64,000 nucleotides of DNA from an uncultured Flavobacteriaceae bacterium (GCA_905182295.1 CAJJAZ010000006.1:124001-188000), one strand, 5' to 3'; shown: positions 1 through 9,491, numbered from the stretch's first letter. Notes: a model not told the origin generated them from the letters alone. Numbers and translations: made by a program.

Positions 1-36
1 AATAAGTGGCATGGCCACTTTAGGTAACTTGTCCAT
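1..36 (-). CDS. 5' end of an unidentified gene running off the window
   Basis: Downstream of fabG on the minus strand an ATG at 36-34 opens a frame reading MDKLPKVAMPLI to the window edge. It is too short to identify. A near-consensus -7 element TACCTTTA lies at 52-59, about 15 nt before the ATG, which suggests that the gene could have its own promoter rather than only reading through from fabG. This is inference from 12 codons; the frame could be spurious. Confidence 0.4.
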   Translation of the reverse strand, partial: MDKLPKVAMPLI

Positions 37-75
37 AATTTATATTTTTAATAAAGGTACAATAAAAATGTACGT

Positions 76-822
76 TTAGGTTAGCATTCCTCCATCTACA
101 TTTAAAACCTGACCAGTGACATAAGCAGATAAGTCAGAAGCCAGAAACACACAAGCATTGGCCACGTCTTCTGGGCTTCCTCCACGTTTTAGTGGAATGC
201 CATCTCTCCATGATTGTACTGTTTTTTCATCTAACTTATCCGTCATTTCCGTTTCAATAAAACCTGGAGCAATAGCGTTACAACGAATGTTTCTAGAACC
301 CAATTCAAGTGCGATGGATTTTGTAAATCCAATCATACCTGCTTTAGATGCAGCGTAATTAGATTGACCTGCGTTTCCTTTTACACCAACCACACTACTC
401 ATATTAATAATACTACCAGAGCGTTGCTTTAAAAACGTTCGCTGGGCAGCTTTGGTCATATTAAACACAGATTTTAAGTTAATTTCTATGACTGCATCAA
501 AATCCTCTTCAGACATGCGCATGAGTAAATTATCTTTAGTTACACCTGCATTATTGATCAGAATGTCTATGGTACCAAAGTCTTCTATTACTGCTGCTAC
601 TAAGGCTTCTGCTTCCTCAAATTTAGAAGCGTCGCTTTTGTATGCCTTTGCTTGAACGCCTAATTGGGTTAATTCTTCTTGTAATGCAATTGCAGGTGCT
701 TCACTAGAAGCATATGTAAAAGCTACATTGGCTCCATGAGAAGCAAATATTTTAGCAATTCCCATCCCAATACCTCTACTCGCACCGGTGATTATAGCCG
801 TTTTGTTTTCTAATAGTTTCAT
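76..822 (-). CDS. fabG: 3-oxoacyl-ACP reductase FabG
   Basis: Cytosolic NADPH-dependent reductase of the type II fatty acid synthesis cycle, reducing 3-oxoacyl-ACP to 3-hydroxyacyl-ACP. At 248 aa it has the usual FabG length. The classical short-chain dehydrogenase marks are all present: the cofactor glycine motif TGASRGIG near residue 12, NNAG near residue 90, the catalytic Ser in the SSVVG segment, and the YAASK Tyr-Lys pair near residue 156. The C-terminal end VTGQVLNVDGGM is typical of FabG rather than of other SDRs. It follows sucD on the same strand but is separated from it by a terminator, and two TATATTTA near-consensus -7 elements lie at 833-840 and 847-854, so it is probably transcribed on its own. 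Confidence 0.95.
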   Translation of the reverse strand: MKLLENKTAIITGASRGIGMGIAKIFASHGANVAFTYASSEAPAIALQEELTQLGVQAKAYKSDASKFEEAEALVAAVIEDFGTIDILINNAGVTKDNLLMRMSEEDFDAVIEINLKSVFNMTKAAQRTFLKQRSGSIINMSSVVGVKGNAGQSNYAASKAGMIGFTKSIALELGSRNIRCNAIAPGFIETEMTDKLDEKTVQSWRDGIPLKRGGSPEDVANACVFLASDLSAYVTGQVLNVDGGMLT

Positions 823-880
823 GTTATTGTATTAAATATATTGTGGTAAATATAATAGAAGTAGTGAGCTTAGCCCAAAA

Positions 881-904
881 AAAATCCCGCAAAAAGCGGG
901 ATTT
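881..904 (-). terminator. Rho-independent terminator after sucD
   Basis: A 9-10 bp inverted repeat (AAATCCCGC / GCGGGATTT) with a 5-nt A-rich loop lies 20 bp after the sucD stop. It separates sucD from fabG. Flanking A and T runs mean that it could work in both directions. Confidence 0.85.
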
Positions 905-922
905 AATATATAAGAATACATA

Positions 923-1795
923 TTATCCCAAAACTTCTTTTACTTTCTTTCCAATTTCTGCAGGAGAATCTACTACGTGAATACCACAAGCGCTCATAAT
1001 GGCTTTTTTAGCTTGAGCGGTGTCATCTGATCCACCAACAATAGCACCAGCATGTCCCATTGTTCTACCGGCAGGAGCAGTTTCTCCCGCTATAAAACCA
1101 ATGATTGGTTTTTTGCTGCCACTCTCCTTGTACCATTTAGCAGCGTCTGCTTCTAATTGACCGCCAATTTCTCCAATCATAACCACTGCTTGGGTCTCTG
1201 GATCATTGATAAGTAATTCAACCGCTTCTTTAGTAGTGGTTCCAATGATTGGATCTCCACCAATGCCAATAGCAGTTGTAATACCCAATCCTTGTCTTAC
1301 AACCTGATCAGCCGCTTCGTAAGTTAAGGTTCCTGATTTAGAAACAATACCTACAGTACCTTTCTTAAAAACAAAACCTGGCATAATACCCACTTTAGCT
1401 TCTCCTGGTGTAATGACTCCTGGACAGTTAGGACCAATTAACCTGGTAGGCATATTTTTAATGTAATCATTTACTTTCACCATATCTGCCACAGGAATAC
1501 CTTCAGTAATGGTAATAATTACTTTTATTCCTGCATCTGCCGCTTCCATAATGGCATCGGCCGCAAAGGCTGGTGGTACAAATAAAATAGAAGTGTCTGC
1601 GCCAACTTGAGCAACAGCATCTGAAACTGTGTTGAAAACTGGTTTCCCTAGGTGGGTTTGACCTCCTTTACCTGGAGTAACTCCTCCTACAACCTGCGTT
1701 CCGTATTCGATCATTTGTTCCGCGTGGAAAGTACCCTCTGCTCCAGTGAAACCTTGAACTATAATCTTTGAATCTTTATTGACTAAAACACCCAT
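923..1795 (-). CDS. sucD: Succinate-CoA ligase, alpha subunit
   Basis: The alpha subunit of succinyl-CoA synthetase binds CoA and carries the phosphohistidine intermediate in the TCA-cycle reaction succinyl-CoA + NDP + Pi to succinate + NTP. Its 290 aa match the family. The N-terminal CoA-binding Rossmann domain opens with VQGFTGAEG, the ligase domain contains the phospho-His loop [13 protein letters not shown] near residue 247, and the CPGVITPGE stretch is diagnostic. The beta subunit sucC is not in the window, as is usual in Flavobacteriaceae where the two are unlinked. It has its own -7 promoter and a downstream terminator, so it is a single-gene unit. Confidence 0.97.
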   Translation of the reverse strand: MGVLVNKDSKIIVQGFTGAEGTFHAEQMIEYGTQVVGGVTPGKGGQTHLGKPVFNTVSDAVAQVGADTSILFVPPAFAADAIMEAADAGIKVIITITEGIPVADMVKVNDYIKNMPTRLIGPNCPGVITPGEAKVGIMPGFVFKKGTVGIVSKSGTLTYEAADQVVRQGLGITTAIGIGGDPIIGTTTKEAVELLINDPETQAVVMIGEIGGQLEADAAKWYKESGSKKPIIGFIAGETAPAGRTMGHAGAIVGGSDDTAQAKKAIMSACGIHVVDSPAEIGKKVKEVLG

Positions 1796-1817
1796 ATCTC
1801 TATTTTAAAATTTTAAG

Positions 1818-1825
1818 CAAAAATA
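1818..1825 (-). promoter_or_regulatory. -7 promoter element of sucD
   Basis: TATTTTTG on the minus strand matches the Bacteroidota -7 consensus TAnnTTTG and ends 22 nt before the sucD ATG. No clear -33 TTTG was seen. Confidence 0.6.
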
Positions 1826-1851
1826 GCCTTTTGTAAGGGAAAATTAAAAAT

Positions 1852-2793
1852 TTAAAGGGCTTTATTCTGTTTGTTTTGCAACAATTTTGGCAACTGCTTT
1901 AGTTGGGCCAATTGTTTTAATTGTTCTCTAGACTCCTGCACTGGTGTACCAAAATAAGACTTTCCACCTGGTATTGACTTAGTCACTCCAGTTTGGCCCA
2001 TTACGACTGCTTTTTCACCAATAGTGATTCCACTAGTGGTACCTACCTGACCCCAAAGGGTTACACGATCTTCTATAATGACACAACCAGCAACCCCTGT
2101 TTGAGAGGCAATGAGACAGTGTTTGCCAATCACTGAATCATGCCCAATATGCACTTGATTGTCTAATTTTGTGCCTACGCCAATAGTTGTTATTCCACTA
2201 ACCCCTTTATCTATGGTACAAAGGGCCCCAATTTCTACATGATTTTCAATTTTGACCGTTCCGGTCGATATCAATTTATCATGACCCTCTGCCCTATTTT
2301 TATAGTAAAATGCGTCTGCACCAATAACCGTACCTGCATGAATGGTCACATGATCTCCAATAGTACAATGGTCATAAATTACCACATTAGGGTGTATGAC
2401 ACAATGCTTCCCAATAGTCACATGATTACCAATAAAGGCCTGAGGCTGAATAAGGGTATGTTCCCCTATTTTAGCAGTTGCAGCAATATTTACTTGAGCA
2501 GGTACAAAAGGCTTGAAGTGCATGCTTAGCATATTGAAATCACGGAAAGGATCTTCAGAGATGAGTAGTGCCTTTCCTTTAGGACAAGGCACTACCTTAT
2601 TGATCAATATTATGGTTGCAGCAGTGTTTAATGCTTTTTCATAATACTTGGGATGGTCTACAAATACAATATCTCCAGGGGTTACTACATGAATTTCGTT
2701 CATCCCTGTAACTTCGAACATTGGATCTCCAACAAAAGGGATACCGATGATTTTAGCAATATCTTGGAGTGTTTGAGGCGTTGAAAATTTCAT
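1852..2793 (-). CDS. LpxD-like hexapeptide N-acyltransferase (second copy)
   Basis: A second LpxD-family protein of 313 aa, last gene of the lipid A operon. It has an N-terminal uridine-binding-like domain (residues 1-100) followed by a left-handed beta-helix of hexapeptide repeats and a C-terminal helical extension rich in Lys, Gln and Leu. The catalytic-His region IGHDSVIGKHCLIASQ aligns with [16 protein letters not shown] in the other copy, so the acyltransferase centre appears conserved. The N-terminal domain is clearly diverged from the 337-aa LpxD upstream. It could acylate a different sugar or use a different acyl chain. The ATG lies 4 bp after the efp stop, so it is translated from the same mRNA. 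Confidence 0.85.
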   Translation of the reverse strand: MKFSTPQTLQDIAKIIGIPFVGDPMFEVTGMNEIHVVTPGDIVFVDHPKYYEKALNTAATIILINKVVPCPKGKALLISEDPFRDFNMLSMHFKPFVPAQVNIAATAKIGEHTLIQPQAFIGNHVTIGKHCVIHPNVVIYDHCTIGDHVTIHAGTVIGADAFYYKNRAEGHDKLISTGTVKIENHVEIGALCTIDKGVSGITTIGVGTKLDNQVHIGHDSVIGKHCLIASQTGVAGCVIIEDRVTLWGQVGTTSGITIGEKAVVMGQTGVTKSIPGGKSYFGTPVQESREQLKQLAQLKQLPKLLQNKQNKAL

Positions 2794-2797
2794 TAGA

Positions 2798-3364
2798 CTA
2801 CTCTTTCACTCTTTCCATATAGGCACCTTTCTCGGTATCTATCTTAATCTTATCACCTTCGTTAATAAAAAGAGGGACATTGACTTGTGCTCCAGTTTCT
2901 ACCGTAGCTGGCTTAGTCGCATTTGTAGCCGTATTTCCTTTTACTCCTGGTTCCGTGTAAGTCACTTCTAATACAATACTAGCAGGCATATCCACAGATA
3001 ATGGCGCACTGTCCTCTGTATTGAATAAAATAGTGACAACAGTACCTTCTTTTAATAGCCCTGGAGCGTCTAAAGAAGATTCAGGAAGGGTAATTTGATT
3101 GTAATCTTCTGTGTTCATAAAGTGATAAGTATCTCCTTCAGGATATAGATATTGATAAGATCTTGTCTCTACCCTAACTTCTTCAATTTTATGACCTGCA
3201 GAAAAGGTATTGTCTAATACTTTACCATTACTGACACTTTTAAGTTTAGTTCTAACAAATGCTGGACCTTTACCAGGCTTAACATGAAGAAATTCGATGA
3301 TTTTATAAATGTCGTTATTGTATTTAATACACAAGCCTTTTCTAATATCTGATGTAGATGCCAT
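2798..3364 (-). CDS. efp: Translation elongation factor P
   Basis: EF-P binds between the P and E sites of ribosomes stalled at polyproline and stimulates peptide bond formation. The 188-aa protein has the usual KOW-like N-terminal domain and two OB domains. The tip loop HVKPGKGPAFV carries Lys at the position that is modified in E. coli (K34). No modification gene is visible here. It sits inside the lipid A operon, 12 bp after lpxA and 4 bp before the second lpxD-like gene, so its expression is tied to outer-membrane synthesis. Confidence 0.97.
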   Translation of the reverse strand: MASTSDIRKGLCIKYNNDIYKIIEFLHVKPGKGPAFVRTKLKSVSNGKVLDNTFSAGHKIEEVRVETRSYQYLYPEGDTYHFMNTEDYNQITLPESSLDAPGLLKEGTVVTILFNTEDSAPLSVDMPASIVLEVTYTEPGVKGNTATNATKPATVETGAQVNVPLFINEGDKIKIDTEKGAYMERVKE

Positions 3365-3376
3365 AATTTTATTGTC

Positions 3377-4162
3377 TTAATTATTACTAAAATATCCTTT
3401 CATAATACCTCTTTGAGAATCTCTGATAAACTGGAGAATTTCATCACGTTCATTAGTAGCTTCCATTTCTGCTTCTAAAATTTGAACCGCTTGGGTATTG
3501 TTATAATTTCTTTGGTACAGTATTCTATAAATATTCTGAATCTCTCTTATTTTATCAGTATCAAACCCCCTTCTTCTTAGACCTACAGAATTTATTCCCA
3601 CATAAGAAAGTGGCTCTCTAGCCGCTTTAACAAATGGCGGAACGTCTTTTCTTACCAAAGAGCCCCCTGTTACAAACGCATGCTGCCCAATAGATACAAA
3701 CTGGTGTACTGCCACTAGACCTGCTAAAACAACATTTTCACCAATAGTTACATGTCCAGCTAAAGTAGAGTTATTTGAAAAAATAACATTATTTCCGACA
3801 AAACAATCATGGGCAATATGGCAGTATGCCATAATGAGACAATTCGAGCCAATAACGGTTTTCATTCTATCCGTAGTTCCCTTGTTAATGGTAACACATT
3901 CTCTTATGGTAGTGAAATCTCCTATTTCTACGGTCGTTTCCTCTCCATTGTATTTTAAATCTTGAGGGGGCGCAGAAATAACCGCTCCTGGGAAAATATT
4001 ACAATTTTTTCCAATTCGAGCACCTTCCATAATAGTGACGTTAGATCCTATCCAAGTACCTTCTCCAATAATAACATTGTTATGTATGGTCGTGAAAGGA
4101 TCTACAACTACATTTTTGGCGATTTTCGCACTTGGGTGTATGTATGCTAAAGGTTGATTCAT
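3377..4162 (-). CDS. lpxA: UDP-N-acetylglucosamine acyltransferase LpxA
   Basis: First committed acyl transfer of lipid A synthesis: 3-hydroxyacyl-ACP onto the 3-OH of UDP-GlcNAc. The 261-aa protein has the expected size, with about 190 residues of hexapeptide repeats and a helical C-terminal domain (FDTDKIREIQNIYRILY). The catalytic His is in CHIAHDCFVGNN, equivalent to His125 of E. coli LpxA. It starts directly after the lpxC/fabZ stop with no spacer, which points to translational coupling. Confidence 0.97.
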   Translation of the reverse strand: MNQPLAYIHPSAKIAKNVVVDPFTTIHNNVIIGEGTWIGSNVTIMEGARIGKNCNIFPGAVISAPPQDLKYNGEETTVEIGDFTTIRECVTINKGTTDRMKTVIGSNCLIMAYCHIAHDCFVGNNVIFSNNSTLAGHVTIGENVVLAGLVAVHQFVSIGQHAFVTGGSLVRKDVPPFVKAAREPLSYVGINSVGLRRRGFDTDKIREIQNIYRILYQRNYNNTQAVQILEAEMEATNERDEILQFIRDSQRGIMKGYFSNN

Positions 4163-5563
4163 TTATTTCTTTTTAACGATTTGAGCCATTAATTCTGCTT
4201 CACAAACCAATTTATTATTTGCATAAGCATAGGCTTGCATATGGCATATCCCCCTTCTTATAGGAGAAATAAGGCTACAGTGGAAAATTAATGTATCTCC
4301 CGGAATTACTTTTTGTTTGAATTTCACATTATCCATTTTCATAAATAAAGTGAGGTAATTTTCTGGATCTGGTACCGTACTCAACACGAGAACACCTCCA
4401 GTTTGTGCCATTGCTTCAACCTGTAAAACACCTGGCATTACTGGTGCTCCAGGGAAATGTCCCACAAAGAAATCTTCATTCATTGTGACATTTTTCATTC
4501 CAACTACGTGGGTGCCTGAAAGCTCAATAATACGATCAATAAGTAAGAATGGTGGTCTATGCGGCAACATATCCATGATCTGATGAATGTCCATTAATGG
4601 AGCAGCATTCAAATCGCATTTAGGAATTTGATTTCTTTTTTCAGTTTTAATCATCGCGCAGAGTTTCTTAGCAAATTGGGTGTTGACAAAATGCCCTGGT
4701 TTTGTTGCTATGACCTTACCTCTAATGCGTGTTCCAGCTAAAGCCAAGTCGCCAATAACGTCGAGCAACTTGTGTCTTGCTGCTTCGTTAGGTTGATTTA
4801 AAGTAAGGTTGTCTAAAATTCCATTAGGCTTTACGGATAATTTAGACTTGTTAAACGCTTTTTCAAGCTTGCTCATTGTTTCTGGAGAGATTTCCTTGTC
4901 TACGTAAACAATGGCATTATTTAAATCTCCCCCTTTGATTAAACCGTGGTCTAATAAGGTTTCTAATTCATGAAGAAAACTAAATGTTCTCGCCTCTGAA
5001 ATCTCGGTTTTAAATTCCGAAATATGATTTAATGTAGCATTCTGAGTACCCAAAACTTTAGTGCCAAAATCCACCATGGTGGTCACTTGATAGTGATCAG
5101 CAGGGATTAAGGTAATTTCAGATCCTGAGTTTTCATCTGTGAAAGTAATCACTTCTGTCACCACAAATTCTTCTCTAAGTGCCTCTAAAGTTTTTATGCC
5201 TGCTTCTTCTAAAGCAGCAATGAAAAACTTCGAAGAACCATCCATGATTGGAGGTTCCGCAGCATTTAATTCTATGAGTACATTATCTATTTCCAAACCT
5301 ACTAATGCAGCGAGAACGTGCTCTGAGGTCTGAATACTTACACCGGCTTTTTCTAAATTTGTACCCCTTTGGGTATTGACTACATATTGTGCTTCTGCTT
5401 GAATCGTTGGCGTTTCCTTTAGATCTACTCTTTTAAATCTATACCCTGTGTTTTCCAAGGCTGGTTTAAAAGTCATGGTCACTTCTGCTCCTGTGTGGAG
5501 CCCTACCCCAGTAAGACTTACTTCTTTAGCAATGGTAGTTTGTGCAATTGTTTTTTCTAACAT
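4163..5563 (-). CDS. lpxC/fabZ: Bifunctional LpxC deacetylase / FabZ dehydratase
   Basis: A fusion of 466 aa. Residues 1-300 are UDP-3-O-acyl-GlcNAc deacetylase, the committed Zn-dependent step of lipid A synthesis; the zinc ligands sit in TSEHVLAAL (about residue 79) and in HKLLDVIGDLALAG (about residue 265). Residues 320-466 are 3-hydroxyacyl-ACP dehydratase FabZ, with MLPHRPPFLLIDRI and the active-site segment GHFPGAPVMPGVLQVEAMAQTGG. The fusion is a known Bacteroidota trait that couples hydroxyacyl-ACP consumption for phospholipids with that for lipid A. Its start codon overlaps the stop of lpxD at 5563, and its stop abuts the lpxA start. Confidence 0.98.
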   Translation of the reverse strand: MLEKTIAQTTIAKEVSLTGVGLHTGAEVTMTFKPALENTGYRFKRVDLKETPTIQAEAQYVVNTQRGTNLEKAGVSIQTSEHVLAALVGLEIDNVLIELNAAEPPIMDGSSKFFIAALEEAGIKTLEALREEFVVTEVITFTDENSGSEITLIPADHYQVTTMVDFGTKVLGTQNATLNHISEFKTEISEARTFSFLHELETLLDHGLIKGGDLNNAIVYVDKEISPETMSKLEKAFNKSKLSVKPNGILDNLTLNQPNEAARHKLLDVIGDLALAGTRIRGKVIATKPGHFVNTQFAKKLCAMIKTEKRNQIPKCDLNAAPLMDIHQIMDMLPHRPPFLLIDRIIELSGTHVVGMKNVTMNEDFFVGHFPGAPVMPGVLQVEAMAQTGGVLVLSTVPDPENYLTLFMKMDNVKFKQKVIPGDTLIFHCSLISPIRRGICHMQAYAYANNKLVCEAELMAQIVKKK

Positions 5564-6576
5564 TACAAATAATCTTTTGTATCTAGTTTATGAATGGTTT
5601 TCGGCAAATTTTTAAAATGAACATAAGATTTATTAAAATCTTGGTATCCAAATGCAGGTGATCCTTGCAAGATTTCCTTGGATTTTACATTTCTTCCAAC
5701 GCCTGATTGCGCCTGAACTTTCACATAATCACCAATGGTAATGTGGCCTACAATACCCACTTGACCACCTATCATGCAGTGCTTTCCAATTTTAGTAGAG
5801 CCTGCAATTCCCGTCTGGGCGGCAATAACTGTATGTGCGCCCACTTCTACATTGTGTGCGATCTGAATCTGATTGTCTAATTTAACGCCTTCTCTAATCA
5901 CGGTTACACCAATAGTAGCCCTGTCTATCGTTGTACCTGCGCCAACATCTACATGGTCCTCAATAATAACATGACCAATTTGTGGAATCTTGGTGTAACT
6001 ACCATCTTCTTGTGGCGCAAAACCAAAACCATCTGAACCAATAACTGCATTAGAATGAATGACACAGTAATTGCCAATCACAGTGTCTGCACATATTCTC
6101 GCTCCAGGGAAAATAGTCACCTCATTACCTATAGTTACATTTTCCGCAATATAAACATTGGGATGAATCGTCACATTATTCCCTATTTTAGTATGGGCAC
6201 CAATATAAGAAAATGCACCAAGGTAAAGGCTCTTACCATATGTGGCTTCTTTGTTAATATGACTTGGAGACTCAATCCCCGATTTGGTTTTCTTTATGCT
6301 GTCGTAATAAGACAGTAATTTAGAAAAAGCAACATAAGCATCTGGAACTTTGATCAATGTGGTGCTCAACTCTTTTTCTGGAACAAAGGTGTCATTCACA
6401 ATAGTGATAGACGCATTTGTTTTGTATATGTAAGGCGTGTATTTCTGGTTAGATAAAAAGGTTAAGCTTCCTTTTTCTCCTTCCTCAATTTTAGAGACCG
6501 ATTGAACCTCCACGTCTGGATTGCCTTCTACTTCACCATCTAGGATCGTAGCAATTTGGCGCGCTGTAAATTTCAT
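5563..6576 (-). CDS. lpxD: UDP-3-O-(3-hydroxyacyl)glucosamine N-acyltransferase LpxD
   Basis: Third step of lipid A synthesis, N-acylation with a 3-hydroxyacyl chain. The 337 aa comprise an N-terminal uridine-binding domain ending near residue 100 ([15 protein letters not shown] is typical), hexapeptide beta-helix turns, and a short C-terminal helical tail. The catalytic His lies in [13 protein letters not shown]. First gene of the lpxD - lpxC/fabZ - lpxA - efp - lpxD2 operon. A perfect -7 element ends only 4 nt before its ATG (see findings), so the mRNA may be nearly leaderless unless transcription enters from the HD gene 23 bp upstream. Confidence 0.96.
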   Translation of the reverse strand: MKFTARQIATILDGEVEGNPDVEVQSVSKIEEGEKGSLTFLSNQKYTPYIYKTNASITIVNDTFVPEKELSTTLIKVPDAYVAFSKLLSYYDSIKKTKSGIESPSHINKEATYGKSLYLGAFSYIGAHTKIGNNVTIHPNVYIAENVTIGNEVTIFPGARICADTVIGNYCVIHSNAVIGSDGFGFAPQEDGSYTKIPQIGHVIIEDHVDVGAGTTIDRATIGVTVIREGVKLDNQIQIAHNVEVGAHTVIAAQTGIAGSTKIGKHCMIGGQVGIVGHITIGDYVKVQAQSGVGRNVKSKEILQGSPAFGYQDFNKSYVHFKNLPKTIHKLDTKDYL

Positions 6577-6580
6577 AGTG

Positions 6581-6588
6581 CAAAAGTA
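6581..6588 (-). promoter_or_regulatory. Candidate -7 element of the lpxD operon
   Basis: TACTTTTG on the minus strand fits TAnnTTTG. It ends 4 nt before the lpxD ATG, so the predicted start of transcription would fall at or beside the start codon. Confidence 0.45.
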
Positions 6589-6599
6589 AGAAATAATAC

Positions 6600-7823
6600 T
6601 TAAAAGCCTTTTTTAGGATAGCATATATAATACTTCTCTACGTTATGGGTCAAGGCTTCGAAAAAAGAAGGTGCCAATTGTGTGGCTATATTGACTTTTT
6701 TGCCTGATTTTTTTATCATATAGATAGGCGTATTTAAGGGATTATAAGCCAGATTAGAAAAAGTTCCAGAGAATACAAAATACGGCCATGTCTCTTTACT
6801 GTAACCTCCTGCCTCTAGTAACTTTGTTTTTGCTGCTTTTTTCGTTTCAGAGAATGGGGTTTCTTTGATTTTTATTTTTAACAAACTGCGGTTCAATATC
6901 ATGACACACAAATGCGACAAAACAACATCTTTATGATCGCTCCAAGTTTTTATGGCTGCATAAATGTCTGTGTCGTCTAGTTTAGAGAATTGCGCCATAG
7001 TTTGGTCCGACAATTGTATGTCATCACTGTGATTTAAAAAATACATTAATGCATCACTGGCTTGCAAAAGTGCTCCTTGTTTAAGTAAGGTCTTTGCCCT
7101 TTCAAAAATCTTAATCAAAATGGCTTCAGCGGCAATACCTGTTTTATGTAAGTATACTTGCCAGTACATAAAACGTCGGGCCATGAGGTATTTTTCTACA
7201 GAATAAAGTCCTTTTTCTTCAATGACAAGTGTCTGATCAACCACATTAAGCATACTGATCAATCGCTCAGAATTAATATTCCCTTCTGCTACACCAGTAT
7301 AAAAGCTATCTCTTTTAAGATAATCAAGTCTATCTACATCTAACTGACTAGAAACGAGTTGATTAAAAAATAACCTTTCACTTTCTCCTTTAAAAATAGT
7401 GATGGCTAAAGATAAAGCGCCATTAAATTGATCATTTAAAATCTGCATGAACTTTAAAGAAAGGGTTTCATGACTGATCTTTGGTATTATGCTATGCTCC
7501 ATAGCATGAGAAAAAGGACCATGGCCAATATCGTGAAGCAAAATAGCGATTTGTAAAGCCCTTGATTCAGCGGTGCTTATAGCTACCCCTTTAGATTGCA
7601 ACACACTGATAGATTGCTGCATGAGATGCACACATCCTAATGCATGATGAAACCTTGTATGGTGTGCTCCAGGATACACTAATGAAGACAAGCCTACTTG
7701 TGCGATTCTTCTAAGTCTCTGAAAATAAGGTGTTTCAATAAGTTCCAAAATTAGGGGATCATTAATCCTGATAAAACCGTAAATTGGATCGTTGAATACG
7801 TATTGTTTTAAATTGGTTTTCAA
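6600..7823 (-). CDS. HD-domain phosphohydrolase (SpoT/dGTPase-like)
   Basis: Member of the HD superfamily of metal-dependent phosphohydrolases, related to deoxynucleoside triphosphate triphosphohydrolases; substrate not known. Metal-binding marks are the His in [10 protein letters not shown], the HD pair in [16 protein letters not shown], and the Asp in [11 protein letters not shown]. The ORF track starts at 7874, but a perfect -7 element (7842-7849) lies inside that extension. A TTG at 7823-7821 gives the N-terminus [17 protein letters not shown], which matches my recollection of how this family begins, so I place the start there (407 aa). The gene is divergent from porX and just upstream of lpxD. 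Confidence 0.85.
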   Translation of the reverse strand: MKTNLKQYVFNDPIYGFIRINDPLILELIETPYFQRLRRIAQVGLSSLVYPGAHHTRFHHALGCVHLMQQSISVLQSKGVAISTAESRALQIAILLHDIGHGPFSHAMEHSIIPKISHETLSLKFMQILNDQFNGALSLAITIFKGESERLFFNQLVSSQLDVDRLDYLKRDSFYTGVAEGNINSERLISMLNVVDQTLVIEEKGLYSVEKYLMARRFMYWQVYLHKTGIAAEAILIKIFERAKTLLKQGALLQASDALMYFLNHSDDIQLSDQTMAQFSKLDDTDIYAAIKTWSDHKDVVLSHLCVMILNRSLLKIKIKETPFSETKKAAKTKLLEAGGYSKETWPYFVFSGTFSNLAYNPLNTPIYMIKKSGKKVNIATQLAPSFFEALTHNVEKYYICYPKKGF

Positions 7824-7841
7824 AAGCCAGATTGTTTTAAA

Positions 7842-7849
7842 CAAATATA
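7842..7849 (-). promoter_or_regulatory. -7 element of the HD phosphohydrolase gene
   Basis: TATATTTG on the minus strand, 18 nt before the TTG at 7823. It argues against the upstream start at 7874. Confidence 0.6.
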
Positions 7850-7857
7850 CACACTTA

Positions 7858-9402
7858 ATGAATAAACATTGCATTTTATGGATAGATGATGAGGTGGATT
7901 TTCTAAAACCACACTTCCTTTTTTTAAATAAAAAAGGCTATGAAGTTATTGGATGTAACAATGCTAGGGAAGGCTTAGCTTACCTAGAGGAAAATGAGGT
8001 GGGTATTGTTTTATTAGATGAAAATATGCCGGGTATATCTGGTTTAGAGACCTTAGCGGTTATTGAGGACAAGGGGATTAATGTTCCAGTAATTATGGTC
8101 ACCAACAACCAAGAGGAATACACCTTAAACGAGGCACTATCTAATAAGGTTGTTGGTTTTCTGCTCAAGCCAGTACACCCTAATCAAGTGTATGTATCAG
8201 TTAAAAAAGTGTTGGAGCAAAAACAAATCGCAATCGAAAAAAAACAATTCGATTTTCTAAGCAGTCATTTAGAAATAGCTGAAGATATTTATGAAGCTAA
8301 AAGTATGGAAGCTTTTTACAAGTTGTATCAATCCCTTGTGAAATGGCAGATCGAATTTGAAAACAGCAAAAATAAATTACTCTTAGAAATGCTTGAAGGG
8401 CATTTTCAAAATGCCAATTTGAAATTTTCAGAATTCGTAGCAGACTCTTATGAATCTTGGATTCAAAATGGAGATGGCCCTATTTTTTCTCATGAACTAT
8501 TAGACAAAAAAATCATCCCTTTACTCAAAGGAAAAAAAACTTTGGTGTTGCTTCTAGACAATCTAAGAGCAGATCATTGGCAAACCATTAAACCTTCTTT
8601 AGAAGCGCAATTTAATGTAGTAAGAGATGACTTTTATACGGCTATTCTACCCACAGTGACACAATATGCTAGAAACGCTATTTTTGCTGGTTTACTTCCT
8701 ATTGAAATTAAAAACAAATACCCCAAGCAATGGAAAGAAGATATTGAGGAAGGGTTAAAAAATGAATTTGAAGCATTATTTTTTAAAGAATACTGTGAAA
8801 GGAAAGGCTTAAATATTTCTCATTCCTATGCAAAAATCAATCACAGTAAGCAAGCCTCCGACTATATTAAAGATTTTAAAAAAATAGCAAAAAATGAACT
8901 GAATTTTGCTGTTGTTGGCTTTATAGACCAGCTTTCTCATGCCAAAATAACCCACCCAATTATAAACGACATTACCCATAACAATAAAGCGTATAGAGAT
9001 ACTACATTGAATTGGTTCTCAAATACTTATTTACAAGATATTTTAAAACTTACTTTGGACCATAATATTCAATTAATTATTACGACTGATCATGGAGCTG
9101 TTCAAGTAGACCATCCAAGTGTATTAAATGGGAACAGGGACCATACAGATAATTTGAGGTATAAAAACGGTCATAGAATACACAGTAGCTCCAAATCAAG
9201 TTTTCAGATAGATGTTCCAGAAAGCATTGGTCTTCCAAAAAGTAGCTTGGCAAGCACCTATATATTTGCTAAAAACAAATCCTTCTTTGTCTATCCCAAT
9301 GACTTTAACAAATTTGCGGAGAAATATAGAAATTCCTACCAGCACGGAGGTATTTCCATGGAAGAAATGATCGTCCCATTTGTGGTTTTAGTCCCTAAAT
9401 AG
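7858..9402 (+). CDS. porX: PorX response regulator with PglZ domain (T9SS control)
   Basis: Two-component response regulator that controls the type IX secretion system in Bacteroidota with the kinase PorY. From the ATG at 7858 it is 514 aa. The receiver domain (residues 1-120) has the acidic pocket WIDDEVDF, phospho-acceptor Asp in VLLDENMPG, and Lys in LLKPVHP. A helical linker follows, then a PglZ/alkaline-phosphatase-type domain (residues 200-514) with LLLDNLRADHW, the metal-site Thr region TVTQYARNAIF and the ITTDHGAVQ metal site. The PglZ domain of PorX is described as a phosphodiesterase acting on cyclic or linear oligonucleotides. The ORF track starts 22 codons too early at 7792; MNKHCILWIDDE is the family start. 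porY is not in the window. Confidence 0.95.
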   Translation: MNKHCILWIDDEVDFLKPHFLFLNKKGYEVIGCNNAREGLAYLEENEVGIVLLDENMPGISGLETLAVIEDKGINVPVIMVTNNQEEYTLNEALSNKVVGFLLKPVHPNQVYVSVKKVLEQKQIAIEKKQFDFLSSHLEIAEDIYEAKSMEAFYKLYQSLVKWQIEFENSKNKLLLEMLEGHFQNANLKFSEFVADSYESWIQNGDGPIFSHELLDKKIIPLLKGKKTLVLLLDNLRADHWQTIKPSLEAQFNVVRDDFYTAILPTVTQYARNAIFAGLLPIEIKNKYPKQWKEDIEEGLKNEFEALFFKEYCERKGLNISHSYAKINHSKQASDYIKDFKKIAKNELNFAVVGFIDQLSHAKITHPIINDITHNNKAYRDTTLNWFSNTYLQDILKLTLDHNIQLIITTDHGAVQVDHPSVLNGNRDHTDNLRYKNGHRIHSSSKSSFQIDVPESIGLPKSSLASTYIFAKNKSFFVYPNDFNKFAEKYRNSYQHGGISMEEMIVPFVVLVPK

Positions 9403-9491
9403 TAAATCAGTATAAAACGCTAATAGTGTGGATAATTAATAAGGCTATGGTGATCATACTAAAGAAATTATAATACTTTAAAAACTGTTCC

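Noticed and set aside
2239-2529. Plus-strand ORF of 96 aa opposite the lpxD-like gene
   Set aside because: Shadow of the hexapeptide repeats on the other strand; no family likeness and the real gene covers it fully.
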